Source of the DNA: Alphaproteobacteria bacterium
GTDB lineage: Bacteria; Pseudomonadota; Alphaproteobacteria; Puniceispirillales; Puniceispirillaceae
Direction of reading: 5' to 3'
NCBI GenBank assembly: GCA_011524735.1
Contig: WTJS01000169.1
Location: forward strand, 1-37,576
Length of the DNA: 37,576 bases
Numbering within the stretch: position 1 is the first letter of the stretch; the number at the start of each line of letters is the position of its first letter. The position numbers and the translations under genes are program-made. Below the pieces are notes generated by a model that saw only the letters and a program-made list of their open reading frames with translations, did not search any database and had not been told where the DNA came from. Below are positions 7,847-15,403 of this stretch, piece by piece.

Positions 7847-9073
7847 TCAGGCAACTGATTTATCTGCGATGAAGGCTTTCACATCAAAAGACGGATCACC
7901 AATCTGTTTCGGGTCAGGGCTGACGTTGCGATCGAGGCAAGTCTTACCAAGCATGTAGCCTGCGGGGTCCCGAACCGCCTCAACAGCGCAAAGCCTGTCT
8001 CCCTCATAGCTCCAAACCGAAAACCCTGTCTCACGCTTTCCAGGCCGGCGAACATAGTGATTGTTTTCGGATGGCGATGGAACAATGCCAGCGGATTGTA
8101 GTCTTGCATCATATTGTTCCGACCAAAACCATGGTGTCTGCAAGGCCGGCAGCTCGTGACCAAGGATCGCCGCTGCGGCGCGTTCAGCCGTGTCCGAAGC
8201 ATTATGCACAGACTCGATGCGCGGCGCGTCTCCCTGACGTGCAACATCTCCAATCGCATAGATACCATCAACAGAGGTACGCATATGCTCATCTACCTGA
8301 ATGCCATTCCCGGCTTCCGCCCCCACCATCTCAGCAAGGGAAATTTCAGGCAGCACACCAATCCCAACAACGAGCATGTCTGCAGTGATGGTCTGTCCAT
8401 CAGCCAGCGTCACCCCAGTGAACTGACCATCGTTCTGAGTCACGCCGGTCACGCCAGTGCCAACATGTACCGTTGCCCCGTGCTCACCATGCAGATCAGC
8501 GAAAAAGGATGACATCACCGGGCTCGCCACCCTTGCCAGAAGCCGATCTGCCGCCTCAATGACAGTCACTGCCTTGCCAGTCTTGACGAGGCTTGCCGCC
8601 ACTTCTAGGCCGATATATCCACCACCAATGATAATGGCCGACTGCGCTGAGGTTGCTGCCTGGCGCAGGCGCTGGGCATCATCAGGGTGCCGAAGCTCGA
8701 AAACGCCGTTCAAACCTTCCGCTCCAGGAAGCTGCCGTGGCGAAGCTCCCGTTGCCAAAACAAGCCTGTCATATGCAAGGTCCCGCCCGTCGGCGAGACT
8801 GACTTTTTGGGTTGCCGCGTCGATCCCTGTCACATCTGCACCGGCAATAAGATCAACACCGGCTTCGTCGTACCAGTCCCCCTTACGAAGAGCGAATTTT
8901 GCGTCATCTGATCCGGCATCGGCCAAAAGATATGCTTTTGACAGCGGTGGGCGTTCCAACGGCAATCCGGCCAGCCTGTCTATCAGTGTCAGGCCACCTT
9001 CAAACCCATGACGACGCATGGCATCCGCAAAGCTAACCCCGGCATGGCTTGCCCCAATTACAACGACATTCAT
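7847..9073 (-). CDS. NAD(P)H:ferredoxin/rubredoxin reductase-like FAD oxidoreductase
   Basis: A 408-residue flavoprotein of the BphA4/rhodocoxin reductase type, which passes electrons from NAD(P)H to a small iron-sulfur partner. The N-terminal FAD dinucleotide fold reads VVIGASHAGVSFA, followed by ERPPLSKAYLL. The NAD(P) fold is IIIGGGYIGLEVAASL near residue 147, and the second FAD motif is IYAIGDVA near 270. A C-terminal reductase domain follows (WFWSEQYDARLQSAG). ATG 9073 has GAGGAG upstream. No ferredoxin or oxygenase gene is visible in the window, so its partner is encoded elsewhere. It is divergent from the aldehyde dehydrogenase gene across 216 bp. Confidence 0.9.
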   Translation of the reverse strand: MNVVVIGASHAGVSFADAMRRHGFEGGLTLIDRLAGLPLERPPLSKAYLLADAGSDDAKFALRKGDWYDEAGVDLIAGADVTGIDAATQKVSLADGRDLAYDRLVLATGASPRQLPGAEGLNGVFELRHPDDAQRLRQAATSAQSAIIIGGGYIGLEVAASLVKTGKAVTVIEAADRLLARVASPVMSSFFADLHGEHGATVHVGTGVTGVTQNDGQFTGVTLADGQTITADMLVVGIGVLPEISLAEMVGAEAGNGIQVDEHMRTSVDGIYAIGDVARQGDAPRIESVHNASDTAERAAAAILGHELPALQTPWFWSEQYDARLQSAGIVPSPSENNHYVRRPGKRETGFSVWSYEGDRLCAVEAVRDPAGYMLGKTCLDRNVSPDPKQIGDPSFDVKAFIADKSVA

Positions 9074-9289
9074 TCACAACTCCTCGGCCCGATTAATTGG
9101 CTCAGCCTAACAGTCACACCCACCAGAGAAAGAGTTGGCATTCCCCGGTAAACCGGTCTCAAAACCTAGATTGACAGAGCTCCAACGTGGTGCGACGTTG
9201 CCACGACTTTTCAGAAATCGCCAGTGTGGAAATGACGCGGCGATCAGCGTGTGGATTTGTGGGACACCACGGCAGAAGGAATAGCGCAA

Positions 9290-10732
9290 ATGCAGGACTA
9301 TTGGCAGAACTATGTGAATGGCAAATGGATCGATGGAGGCGCTGGCAAGCTGGAGGTAATCAATCCGGGCAGTGGCGAACGTTATGGTGATATTGCCATG
9401 GCCAATGCAGCGGATATCGACAGCGCCGTCAAAGCAGCTCTCGCCTGTCACCGGAGCGGCGTTCTGACAGCGATGCGTCCCGTAGAACGCGGCAGGCTTG
9501 TGCGCGGCATGGGTGACTATCTTCTAGCTAATGTGCCCGCCATCGCAGAAATGCTCACTCTGGAATCTGGCAAGCCCTATTGGGAATCGGTGATCGAAAT
9601 CGAGGGGGCTGCCCGCTATTTCGAATATTACGGCAATCAGGCTGAAACCGTCGAAGGCCGTTCCATTCCACTTGGCGGCGACTATCTTGATTTTACGATC
9701 TACGAGCCATTCGGCGTGTCCGCGCAGATCATACCATGGAACTATCCGCTGGAAATGACCGCGCGCGGCATCGCGGCAGCATTGGCAACTGGCAATGCCT
9801 GTGTTGTGAAAACGCCAGAGCTTGACCCAATCAGCAATGTCTGGCTGGCCCGCGCTGCTGAGGCGGTGGGCCTGCCAACAGGCGCTCTTAACATCCTGTG
9901 CGGCTATGGTCATGAGGCTGGCGCGGCGCTCGCAGGACACCCTGAAATCGGCAATGTTGTTTTCACCGGCTCAGTGGAAACCGGCATAAAGGTTGCTGAA
10001 GCGGCAGCGCGTAATGTCAAGCCAGCGATCCTGGAGCTTGGCGGCAAATCAGGTGCGATTGTGATGCCAGACGCCGATCTGGATGTGGTCATGGAATCGG
10101 TCCGGTGGGGAATTTATTTCAATGCCGGCCAGGTCTGTTCAGCCATGTCACGGATGATTGCCCATGAGGATATTCATGACGAAGTTCTCGAACGATGTGT
10201 AGCGTTGGCAGAATCCCTGTCAATTGGACCAGGCATCGATCGCCGGGAATTTGGGCCTAATATGGCAGCCATGGTGTCTGATGGTCAGCGCGACCGTGCC
10301 GTTGGGCTTGTCCAGCGAGCCAGCGAAGACGGGGTAACCGTTGCCACTGGCGGACGCAAGCTCAACATTCCGGGATCCTTTATGGAGCCAACCGTTCTTT
10401 CCGGCGTAACGCCAGATAAGGAAATAGCCGGCACAGAAGTCTTTGGCCCTGTTCTGTCGGTTATGAAGGCCGGTTCAGAAGATCAGGCCATTGAGATTGC
10501 CAACAGCACTGAATACGGCCTTGTTGGCGGCATTTTCACCGCAGACATTGATGCTGCACATCGCGCCGCACGGCGCATCCGTGCTGGTCAGATATTCATC
10601 AATGAATGGTTTGCAGGCGGTGTGGAGACACCCTTTGGCGGCTTTGGGAAGTCTGGATATGGCCGCGAAAAGGGGCGCGAAGCGCTGTGGAATTACGTTC
10701 AAACCAAGAACATCGCGTACCGGACCAGGTAG
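9290..10732 (+). CDS. NAD(P)+-dependent aldehyde dehydrogenase
   Basis: A 480-residue cytosolic ALDH oxidising an aldehyde to its acid. I start at ATG 9290 (MQDYWQNYVNGKW), which has AGAAGGAA just upstream and gives the normal N-terminus. The catalytic pieces are all present: IIPWNYP (Asn of the oxyanion hole, near 152), VVKTPE (cofactor lysine), FTGSVETG, LELGGKSG (general base Glu, about 249), FNAGQVCSAMSR (nucleophile Cys, about 283) and EVFGPVLSV. It resembles betaine/semialdehyde dehydrogenases of the ALDH9 type, but the substrate cannot be told from sequence alone. Its proximity to dmdA and ltaE (acetaldehyde producer) makes acetaldehyde or a DMSP-derived aldehyde plausible. Confidence 0.93.
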   Translation: MQDYWQNYVNGKWIDGGAGKLEVINPGSGERYGDIAMANAADIDSAVKAALACHRSGVLTAMRPVERGRLVRGMGDYLLANVPAIAEMLTLESGKPYWESVIEIEGAARYFEYYGNQAETVEGRSIPLGGDYLDFTIYEPFGVSAQIIPWNYPLEMTARGIAAALATGNACVVKTPELDPISNVWLARAAEAVGLPTGALNILCGYGHEAGAALAGHPEIGNVVFTGSVETGIKVAEAAARNVKPAILELGGKSGAIVMPDADLDVVMESVRWGIYFNAGQVCSAMSRMIAHEDIHDEVLERCVALAESLSIGPGIDRREFGPNMAAMVSDGQRDRAVGLVQRASEDGVTVATGGRKLNIPGSFMEPTVLSGVTPDKEIAGTEVFGPVLSVMKAGSEDQAIEIANSTEYGLVGGIFTADIDAAHRAARRIRAGQIFINEWFAGGVETPFGGFGKSGYGREKGREALWNYVQTKNIAYRTR

Positions 10733-10762
10733 GGCCAGATCAAGTCACTAATCAGGTCCGGT
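10719..10762. terminator. Perfect 8-bp inverted repeat at a convergent gene end
   Basis: ACCGGACC (10719-10726) is matched exactly by GGTCCGGT (10755-10762) with a 28-base loop. It spans the aldehyde dehydrogenase stop and ends 2 bp before the convergent dioxygenase-like stop, which is where a shared bidirectional terminator would be expected. There is no T-run, so termination efficiency is uncertain. Confidence 0.45.
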
Positions 10763-10764
10763 GG

Positions 10765-11142
10765 TTACTGATCAACTCCGCCAAATTGCGCAAGTTTCAG
10801 CGGGCGTACCGCACCCATCCATATGGCATGGTCGCGATGGTCACATAGCTGCGAGTTCAGATCTTCGCCAGTGACGGGATGTGTAAAAATAACCAGCCCG
10901 TTCCGGTGAAGGCTCAGATAGGCCATGACGGCCGAAAACATACCCATCGGGTAGGCAAGCTGAATGCTGAAATCTGGATGAGGCCCCACTGGACGATGAT
11001 GCCAGCGTCCATATTCGATGGCTGCGTCGGGGCCAAATTCAATCTTCATCTCTGCGATCAGGGCTTCAGCAGCGGTCACACTATCAGCATCGAAATAGAC
11101 ATGGCTGTGCCAGTCATGGCCAGTGTCAGATCCACCCGTCAT
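10765..11142 (-). CDS. DOPA 4,5-dioxygenase family protein
   Basis: A 125-residue protein of the small DOPA 4,5-dioxygenase family (PF08883-type), which in fungi opens the DOPA ring by extradiol cleavage. Candidate metal-binding histidines are in WHSHVYFDA, in GRWHHRPVGPHPDFSIQLAY and in LVIFTHPVTG, in the family's order and spacing. Bacterial members are mostly uncharacterised, so the natural substrate is unknown. ATG 11142 follows GGAGGG and lies 5 bp after the HAD hydrolase stop, so the two are co-transcribed. The gene ends against the convergent aldehyde dehydrogenase. Confidence 0.85.
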   Translation of the reverse strand: MTGGSDTGHDWHSHVYFDADSVTAAEALIAEMKIEFGPDAAIEYGRWHHRPVGPHPDFSIQLAYPMGMFSAVMAYLSLHRNGLVIFTHPVTGEDLNSQLCDHRDHAIWMGAVRPLKLAQFGGVDQ

Positions 11143-11147
11143 GCAGA

Positions 11148-11897
11148 TCAGCCCTCCATATATCCAAGCCGGACCAGCAGATCTGGCAGATCAGACAGAC
11201 GCGGGATACAGTTCTCGATCTTCACATCGGCATGAGGGCGCCAGTCAGGGTCATCTGCAATACAGATGAAATCGGCAACCTGGGCGCGGACGGCGGCTCC
11301 AAAGTCGGCCCCTGTATCACCGACCATAAGCGTTTCTGCGGGATTACTTTCATGGTCAGCACAGCACTGTAAGAGGCCTTTTGGCTCGGGTTTCCCACCA
11401 TATCCGCTGTCAGCACCAATCACTGGGTCAAACAACCCCTCAATACCAAGTTCTACAAGGTTCTGGCGGGCAGAGGATTCGCTGTCATTCGTCAGCACGG
11501 CAAGCTTGAATCCAGCATCAGCCAATCTTCGCAAGGGTGTCGCAACATCTCCCTTTGGAATTGTGTTGCCATGTGCCAGCTCCCGCACCAGTCGCTTCAC
11601 CTCAGCACGATAGCTAATATCATGTTCCAGATTGATCATGTCTGGAGGGAGTAATGCCTGCCATGTTGCCCGAATTTCGGCGAAGGAACCCGAGGCGAAA
11701 AGGCCCATCGGGTCAATACTGCCAGTCGCATCATCGACCCCTACACTCGCAAGCAGTGTAGCGCGTGAAACCAGCCCGCTCGCGTTGGAAGGCTGCCGTT
11801 CGATGGTGTAATCAGCAAGCGCCTGAACAACAGGGAACCAGGTGCCTATGAGGTCAAGAATGACGCCATCTTTGTCGAAAACGAGTGATTTAATCAT
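11148..11897 (-). CDS. HAD-family phosphatase (phosphoglycolate-phosphatase-like)
   Basis: A 249-residue haloacid-dehalogenase-fold hydrolase with a helical cap. Motif I is FDKDGVILDL (nucleophile about D8, acid/base D10). Motif II is AVLTNDSESSARQN, the lysine motif is in GGKPEPKGL, and motif IV is MVGDTGADFGAA (GDxxxD). These are all features of active phosphatases of the Gph/PGP group. The substrate could be phosphoglycolate or another small phosphate ester. It sits between a GST gene (44 bp upstream) and the DOPA-dioxygenase-like gene (5 bp downstream), all on the minus strand, which suggests one catabolic or detoxification unit. Confidence 0.9.
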   Translation of the reverse strand: MIKSLVFDKDGVILDLIGTWFPVVQALADYTIERQPSNASGLVSRATLLASVGVDDATGSIDPMGLFASGSFAEIRATWQALLPPDMINLEHDISYRAEVKRLVRELAHGNTIPKGDVATPLRRLADAGFKLAVLTNDSESSARQNLVELGIEGLFDPVIGADSGYGGKPEPKGLLQCCADHESNPAETLMVGDTGADFGAAVRAQVADFICIADDPDWRPHADVKIENCIPRLSDLPDLLVRLGYMEG

Positions 11898-11941
11898 GCT
11901 TTTGGAAATGGCGGGTTAGAGGGCAACTTCAAGACCTTGCT

Positions 11942-12583
11942 TCAATAATCCCGCGCTTTACCGTGAGATTCGTTGACATCGCCAACAATTGCGTTCTGCC
12001 GCATAGCCGTGATGAAGGCTGCCAGGCGCGGGCGACCAGCGAGCATGGCGTCAGGATCGGGTGCCCAGCGGGTGATCATGAACAAATAAAAATCTGCCGC
12101 CATCGGAGATTTACCAGCAAGATAGGGAGACAATTGACCCTCAATGTAATCCCACCAGCGCGCCGCATCGACAGCTGCATATTCCCGAACAGCGTCAAAC
12201 ATCTCCTCCGGCGCATAATAGCGCGTATGATGATGGCGGTGCATGGCCGGATACAAGCTGGTTCCCAAAACCGCAAGTTGTTGCCACATACTGTCACGCA
12301 GCGGATCACCAACTGGCGGCGCCAGCTGCGGAAACGTTTCGACAAGGTGGGTGAAGATAGCCATGGATTCGATGATGTCCCGTCCATCCGGAGTAACGAG
12401 AACTGGTATCCTTGACAGCGGGTTATGTGCCCGAAATTCGGCTGAACCGCTGTCTGATCGTCTCACATGCGTGAAATCATATTCGACCCCTGCTGCCCGA
12501 AGGAGGCATTCAGCAAAAAAAGAACCCGCTGTTGAGCGGCCCAGCAATTCGTAACGATTCATTTTTCCATCCATGTCAGCCAT
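11942..12583 (-). CDS. Glutathione S-transferase family protein
   Basis: A 213-residue GST. The thioredoxin-like N-terminal half runs from NRYELLGRSTAGSFFAEC to the cis-proline and glutathione-binding stretch NPLSRIPVLVTPDG and DIIESMAIFTHL. The helical C-terminal half follows. The open frame continues back to 12790, but that part is not GST-like and would overlap the divergent lysR gene, so I place the start at ATG 12583, which has AGAGGG in front; ATG 12562 is an alternative. The Ser at the RSTAGS position may be the catalytic serine of beta/theta/zeta-like enzymes. Family members detoxify electrophiles or take part in aromatic breakdown. Confidence 0.87.
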   Translation of the reverse strand: MADMDGKMNRYELLGRSTAGSFFAECLLRAAGVEYDFTHVRRSDSGSAEFRAHNPLSRIPVLVTPDGRDIIESMAIFTHLVETFPQLAPPVGDPLRDSMWQQLAVLGTSLYPAMHRHHHTRYYAPEEMFDAVREYAAVDAARWWDYIEGQLSPYLAGKSPMAADFYLFMITRWAPDPDAMLAGRPRLAAFITAMRQNAIVGDVNESHGKARDY

Positions 12584-12688
12584 AGTGGCCCTCTGGCCAA
12601 TTAGATTCAGGACTGTGCCATGCTGGCCGCTGTCTTGCCAGACGGTCGCTACAGAATGTTGTCGTAGTCCCCCAAAAATATGGTCAGA

Positions 12689-12714
12689 TGAATAAAATAC
12701 TGACTTTTTATTCA
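12689..12714. promoter_or_regulatory. Perfect 9-bp inverted repeat, candidate LysR operator
   Basis: TGAATAAAA (12689-12697) is the exact reverse complement of TTTTATTCA (12706-12714), with an 8-base spacer. It lies 37 bp before the lysR start and about 105 bp before the GST start, in their shared 168-bp divergent region. LysR proteins usually bind an imperfect dyad containing T-N11-A close to their own gene. The symmetry and position fit an autoregulatory and divergent control site. Confidence 0.6.
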
Positions 12715-12751
12715 GTAGCCGCCCGACATAAGAATTTGGTATGGTTGCAGC

Positions 12752-13666
12752 ATGCATTCCGTTGACCCCAGACACCTTCTGCAATTTCACGAAATCATCC
12801 GCACTGGATCCTTTACCCGTGCAGCAAGCGCGTTGGGGCTGACGCAGCCAGCGCTGACCCGAAACATGAAATTGATGGAGAGTCGACTTGGATTTCAGCT
12901 CATGGTTCGCTCGCGTCAGGGCATCGTAACCACGCCGCTGGGACTCCGCATTCTAGAAGAGGCAAATGCCATCGTTCTTGCAGAGCGGCGGATCCATGCT
13001 TTGCGTGATAATTTACGCCGCGGCTATCAGGCCGAACTGGCAGTTGGCTGCACGCCGACGATGTGCCTGCATGCACTGGCTCAACCGGTTGCCGAATTTG
13101 CACGCGATAACCCGGCCGTCCGCCTCGATATGCGCCAGGGCCATACCGGTATACTCCGCCAGATGCTAAGCGACCAGAAAGTTGATGTTGTGCTTGGTCC
13201 GCCAGAAATTGCAGATGGTATTGCCGATGCGGTGATCCAGCCCCTGTTTGAAAGCCCGATGGTCATTCTGGCGTCACGCCATCATCCTCTGGCCAATCGA
13301 CCAGTCGTCGCCGTGGATGACTTGAACACTGCCCGCTGGGCATTTCACCAACCCGGCACAGGCATCAGACAGGCAAGCGACCGGCTGTTGTCTAAGATCG
13401 GCGTCAGTGACAGCCTTCAGGCCAACGAACTTCCGTCCAACATGATCCTGTCACTGCTGCGCATGGGAGACCATCTGGCGATTGTACCGAAATATGTGAT
13501 GCAGTCTGCCGGTCTGACGGGAGAGCTTGTCCAGCTGGTGCTGGACACCCCACCAGTTCACCTGGCGCATGCCGCAATCTGGCAGGATCACGCAAACGCT
13601 GCACCGGCGGTTAACAGGTTCGTGACGAAAATGAAGGAGTCACTTGCCGCGCTATCGGGGCATTGA
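12752..13666 (+). CDS. LysR-family transcriptional regulator
   Basis: A 304-residue LysR protein. The N-terminal winged helix-turn-helix is at about residues 6-65 (LLQFHEIIRTGSFTRAASAL, then TQPALTRNMKLMESRLGFQL). The effector domain with two alpha/beta lobes follows from about residue 90 (LAVGCTPTMCLHALAQPV, and VDVVLGPPEI). The length is typical. It is transcribed divergently from the GST-HAD-dioxygenase set and probably regulates it, with the 12689-12714 palindrome as operator. The co-inducer is unknown but is likely a substrate or product of those enzymes. It converges on the bactofilin genes over 27 bp. Confidence 0.94.
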   Translation: MHSVDPRHLLQFHEIIRTGSFTRAASALGLTQPALTRNMKLMESRLGFQLMVRSRQGIVTTPLGLRILEEANAIVLAERRIHALRDNLRRGYQAELAVGCTPTMCLHALAQPVAEFARDNPAVRLDMRQGHTGILRQMLSDQKVDVVLGPPEIADGIADAVIQPLFESPMVILASRHHPLANRPVVAVDDLNTARWAFHQPGTGIRQASDRLLSKIGVSDSLQANELPSNMILSLLRMGDHLAIVPKYVMQSAGLTGELVQLVLDTPPVHLAHAAIWQDHANAAPAVNRFVTKMKESLAALSGH

Positions 13667-13693
13667 CGCAAGGAAAGTACAACCTCGCGAGCT

Positions 13694-14008
13694 TCAGGAT
13701 TTGCGGCCAATCGTGCCACTGACCTCTGCGCCAAGTTCAATGACAAGGGCATTGCTCTTCAGATCGCCATCAATGATGGCTGTTGACCCGATGGTCAACT
13801 CTTCTGTCACAAGCTTGCCACTGAAATTGCCACCAAGCTCAATGCGCTGCGCGTTGAGCTGGCCGTTGAAAACCCCTGTAGGGTCAATAATGACCTCATT
13901 GGCGCTCAGCTCTCCGGTAAAATGTCCAGCAATCAGAACTGGCGACTCACCAGCATCCAGCTTGCCTTCCATGACCATGCCTTCAATGATCGTTGTTGCT
14001 GTGCTCAT
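13694..14008 (-). CDS. Bactofilin (third of three in tandem)
   Basis: A 104-residue bactofilin. It is almost entirely a right-handed beta-helix of short repeating strands with regular glycines (for example ESPVLIAGHFTGELSANEVI and GQLNAQRIELGGNFSGKLV). Bactofilins polymerise without nucleotide into membrane-associated filaments that position cell-wall enzymes. The terminal tails are very short. GAAGGAT precedes ATG 14008, and the gap to the preceding bactofilin is 38 bp. No transmembrane segment is present. Confidence 0.92.
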   Translation of the reverse strand: MSTATTIIEGMVMEGKLDAGESPVLIAGHFTGELSANEVIIDPTGVFNGQLNAQRIELGGNFSGKLVTEELTIGSTAIIDGDLKSNALVIELGAEVSGTIGRKS

Positions 14009-14046
14009 CTCATCAATCCTTCACATTTGTGGTGCGTTTTGCCAGA

Positions 14047-14424
14047 TCAGGCGTTGTCGACAGCGTCAGCATCTTCAGTCGTTTCAGCTGGCGCTGCCTG
14101 CACAGGCTCCTGCCAGTTATGAACAACCCGGCAATTCAACGCTGCACCACGATCCATCTGCAGGCTCTGATAATGGATTTCGCCAGCAATCTGGGCGGTT
14201 TCCGTTGCCCAGATGCTGCCAGCCTGCATGATGCCGTCATAGGCACCGCCAATCACGACAAGGTCACAATTCACCTGCCCAGTGAATTTTCCCGTAGAGG
14301 CAATCGAGAGTTTCTCAGCAGACAGATCCGCTTCAACAGTGCCTTCAATTTCAATCGATTTAACATTGGAAATGGTGCCAACAAACTTGGCATCCGCACC
14401 AATCATCGCCTTACTTCTATCCAT
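14047..14424 (-). CDS. Bactofilin (second of three in tandem)
   Basis: A 125-residue bactofilin with the beta-helix core at residues 5-95 (DAKFVGTISNVKSIEIEGTV, VNCDLVVIGGAYDG, IWATETAQIAGEIHYQSLQ). Its C-terminal tail of about 25 residues is rich in Ala/Glu/Asp (PVQAAPAETTEDADAVDNA), unlike the other two copies. A tail difference of this kind may set partner choice. GGAGAAGGA precedes ATG 14424. It is 83 bp downstream of the first bactofilin and so is likely in the same transcript. Confidence 0.92.
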   Translation of the reverse strand: MDRSKAMIGADAKFVGTISNVKSIEIEGTVEADLSAEKLSIASTGKFTGQVNCDLVVIGGAYDGIMQAGSIWATETAQIAGEIHYQSLQMDRGAALNCRVVHNWQEPVQAAPAETTEDADAVDNA

Positions 14425-14507
14425 ATTGTCCTTCTCCCTTGGTCCACGCCCATCACCTGGACAACGCCCTGCTAAAACAGGCGTCTTTCATTCATTGGCC
14501 GTTTGAT

Positions 14508-14855
14508 CTATCGCCGCTTCTTGCGGAATTTCGCTGCAAGAACAGCGCCGTTTTCAACTTCAATTCCATCTGCCTTGACGACGCCATCAAAATTGCCCGT
14601 GCTCGTCATGCGAAAAACACCAGCTGTCACTTCACCTGTCACCTGCCCAGCGATGGTTGCCTCTTCAACATTAATGGTGCCATTCAAGGTCGCCTGCCCT
14701 TCTACAGTCAGGTGGCGACATTTGATTTCACCCTCTACACCGCCTGCCAGCACGATGTCGCCCGATGACACGACTGTTCCGGTGATTCGCATATCAGCAT
14801 CAATTACCGAGGTCTCCCGGTCTGCATCACCAGACTTTCTGTCACGCTCGAACAT
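14508..14855 (-). CDS. Bactofilin (first of three in tandem)
   Basis: A 115-residue bactofilin with a charged N-terminus (MFERDRKSGDADRETS) before the beta-helix (VIDADMRITGTVVSSGDIVL onward) and a basic end (KFRKKRR). The basic tail could touch membrane phospholipid. It has the best ribosome binding site of the three (AGGAGG before ATG 14855) and is first in the operon, so it may be the most abundant subunit. It is transcribed divergently from a membrane protein/M23 peptidase pair across 182 bp, an arrangement that recalls bactofilin-peptidase partnerships in other bacteria. Confidence 0.93.
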   Translation of the reverse strand: MFERDRKSGDADRETSVIDADMRITGTVVSSGDIVLAGGVEGEIKCRHLTVEGQATLNGTINVEEATIAGQVTGEVTAGVFRMTSTGNFDGVVKADGIEVENGAVLAAKFRKKRR

Positions 14856-14923
14856 CGCATCCTCCTGTATTCACACCAAAAAGAAACAGGGGAAAAATTT
14901 ATCCCCAAACATCTAATGGAAAG

Positions 14924-15009
14924 GTAACAAATTTGGCCTAAGGTCGTTAACGGTTTCGTACGGTGCCTTCTCTGTTGAAGACGCTACATCTGTAACGACC
15001 CAAAGTTAC
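14924..15009. promoter_or_regulatory. Long imperfect inverted repeat in the bactofilin/M23 divergent promoter region
   Basis: The left arm (14924-14949) contains GTAAC, TTTGG and GGTCGTTA. The right arm (14993-15009) contains TAACGACC, CAAA and GTTAC, in mirror order. The inner 8 bases (14942-14949 against 14993-15000) match perfectly, and the outer parts match after two small insertions in the left arm. The arms face the first bactofilin start and the small membrane protein start respectively. This may be a shared operator that co-regulates both transcription units. Confidence 0.45.
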
Positions 15010-15037
15010 AAAATTTAAACGCAACCAGGATCCTGCT

Positions 15038-15400
15038 ATGGCTGAAGACGTAATCGACATTCGCAAGCGTATCGAAGAAATCAGAAATGAGGTTTCATCC
15101 GCCATTACAACAGGTGATGAGACCGTTATTGCTTCGCGGCCCGCCGGAGATATTGCGGAGTTTTCTGTGCCCGGCGTGACCAACTCTGCAGCAGCGGTCA
15201 AACGTGCGGAACCTGAACCGCTGCCAGCCGCTCAAACACTAACACAGACGCATGACGCCCTGGATGACGCGCTGAAGCTACCTTCCTTTCAGCTGAACGT
15301 TCGCAATCAAGGGCCAAATAAGCTTTTGATGTTTCTTGTCGGCACACAGCTGATCACCAACATTGCTCTCATAGCCGTGATCTGGCTCAAGCTCGGATAG
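15038..15400 (+). CDS. Small membrane-anchored protein of unknown function
   Basis: A 120-residue protein I do not recognise. It begins with a charged helix (DVIDIRKRIEEIRNEVSSA), has a Pro/Ala-rich middle, and ends in one membrane helix (LLMFLVGTQLITNIALIAVIWL) that finishes three residues before the C-terminus. It is therefore probably a tail-anchored protein with a cytoplasmic body. The start is ATG 15038, with an AGGA eight bases away. The next gene (M23 peptidase) starts 3 bp after its stop. A plausible role is to link the cytoplasmic bactofilin filaments to the peptidase, but that is inference from position. Confidence 0.75.
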   Translation: MAEDVIDIRKRIEEIRNEVSSAITTGDETVIASRPAGDIAEFSVPGVTNSAAAVKRAEPEPLPAAQTLTQTHDALDDALKLPSFQLNVRNQGPNKLLMFLVGTQLITNIALIAVIWLKLG

Positions 15401-15403
15401 GTA

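Noticed and set aside
12584-12790. Long N-terminal extension of the GST (start at 12790)
   Set aside because: The extra 69 residues show no GST similarity, would overlap the lysR start, and a good internal start with a ribosome binding site exists at 12583.
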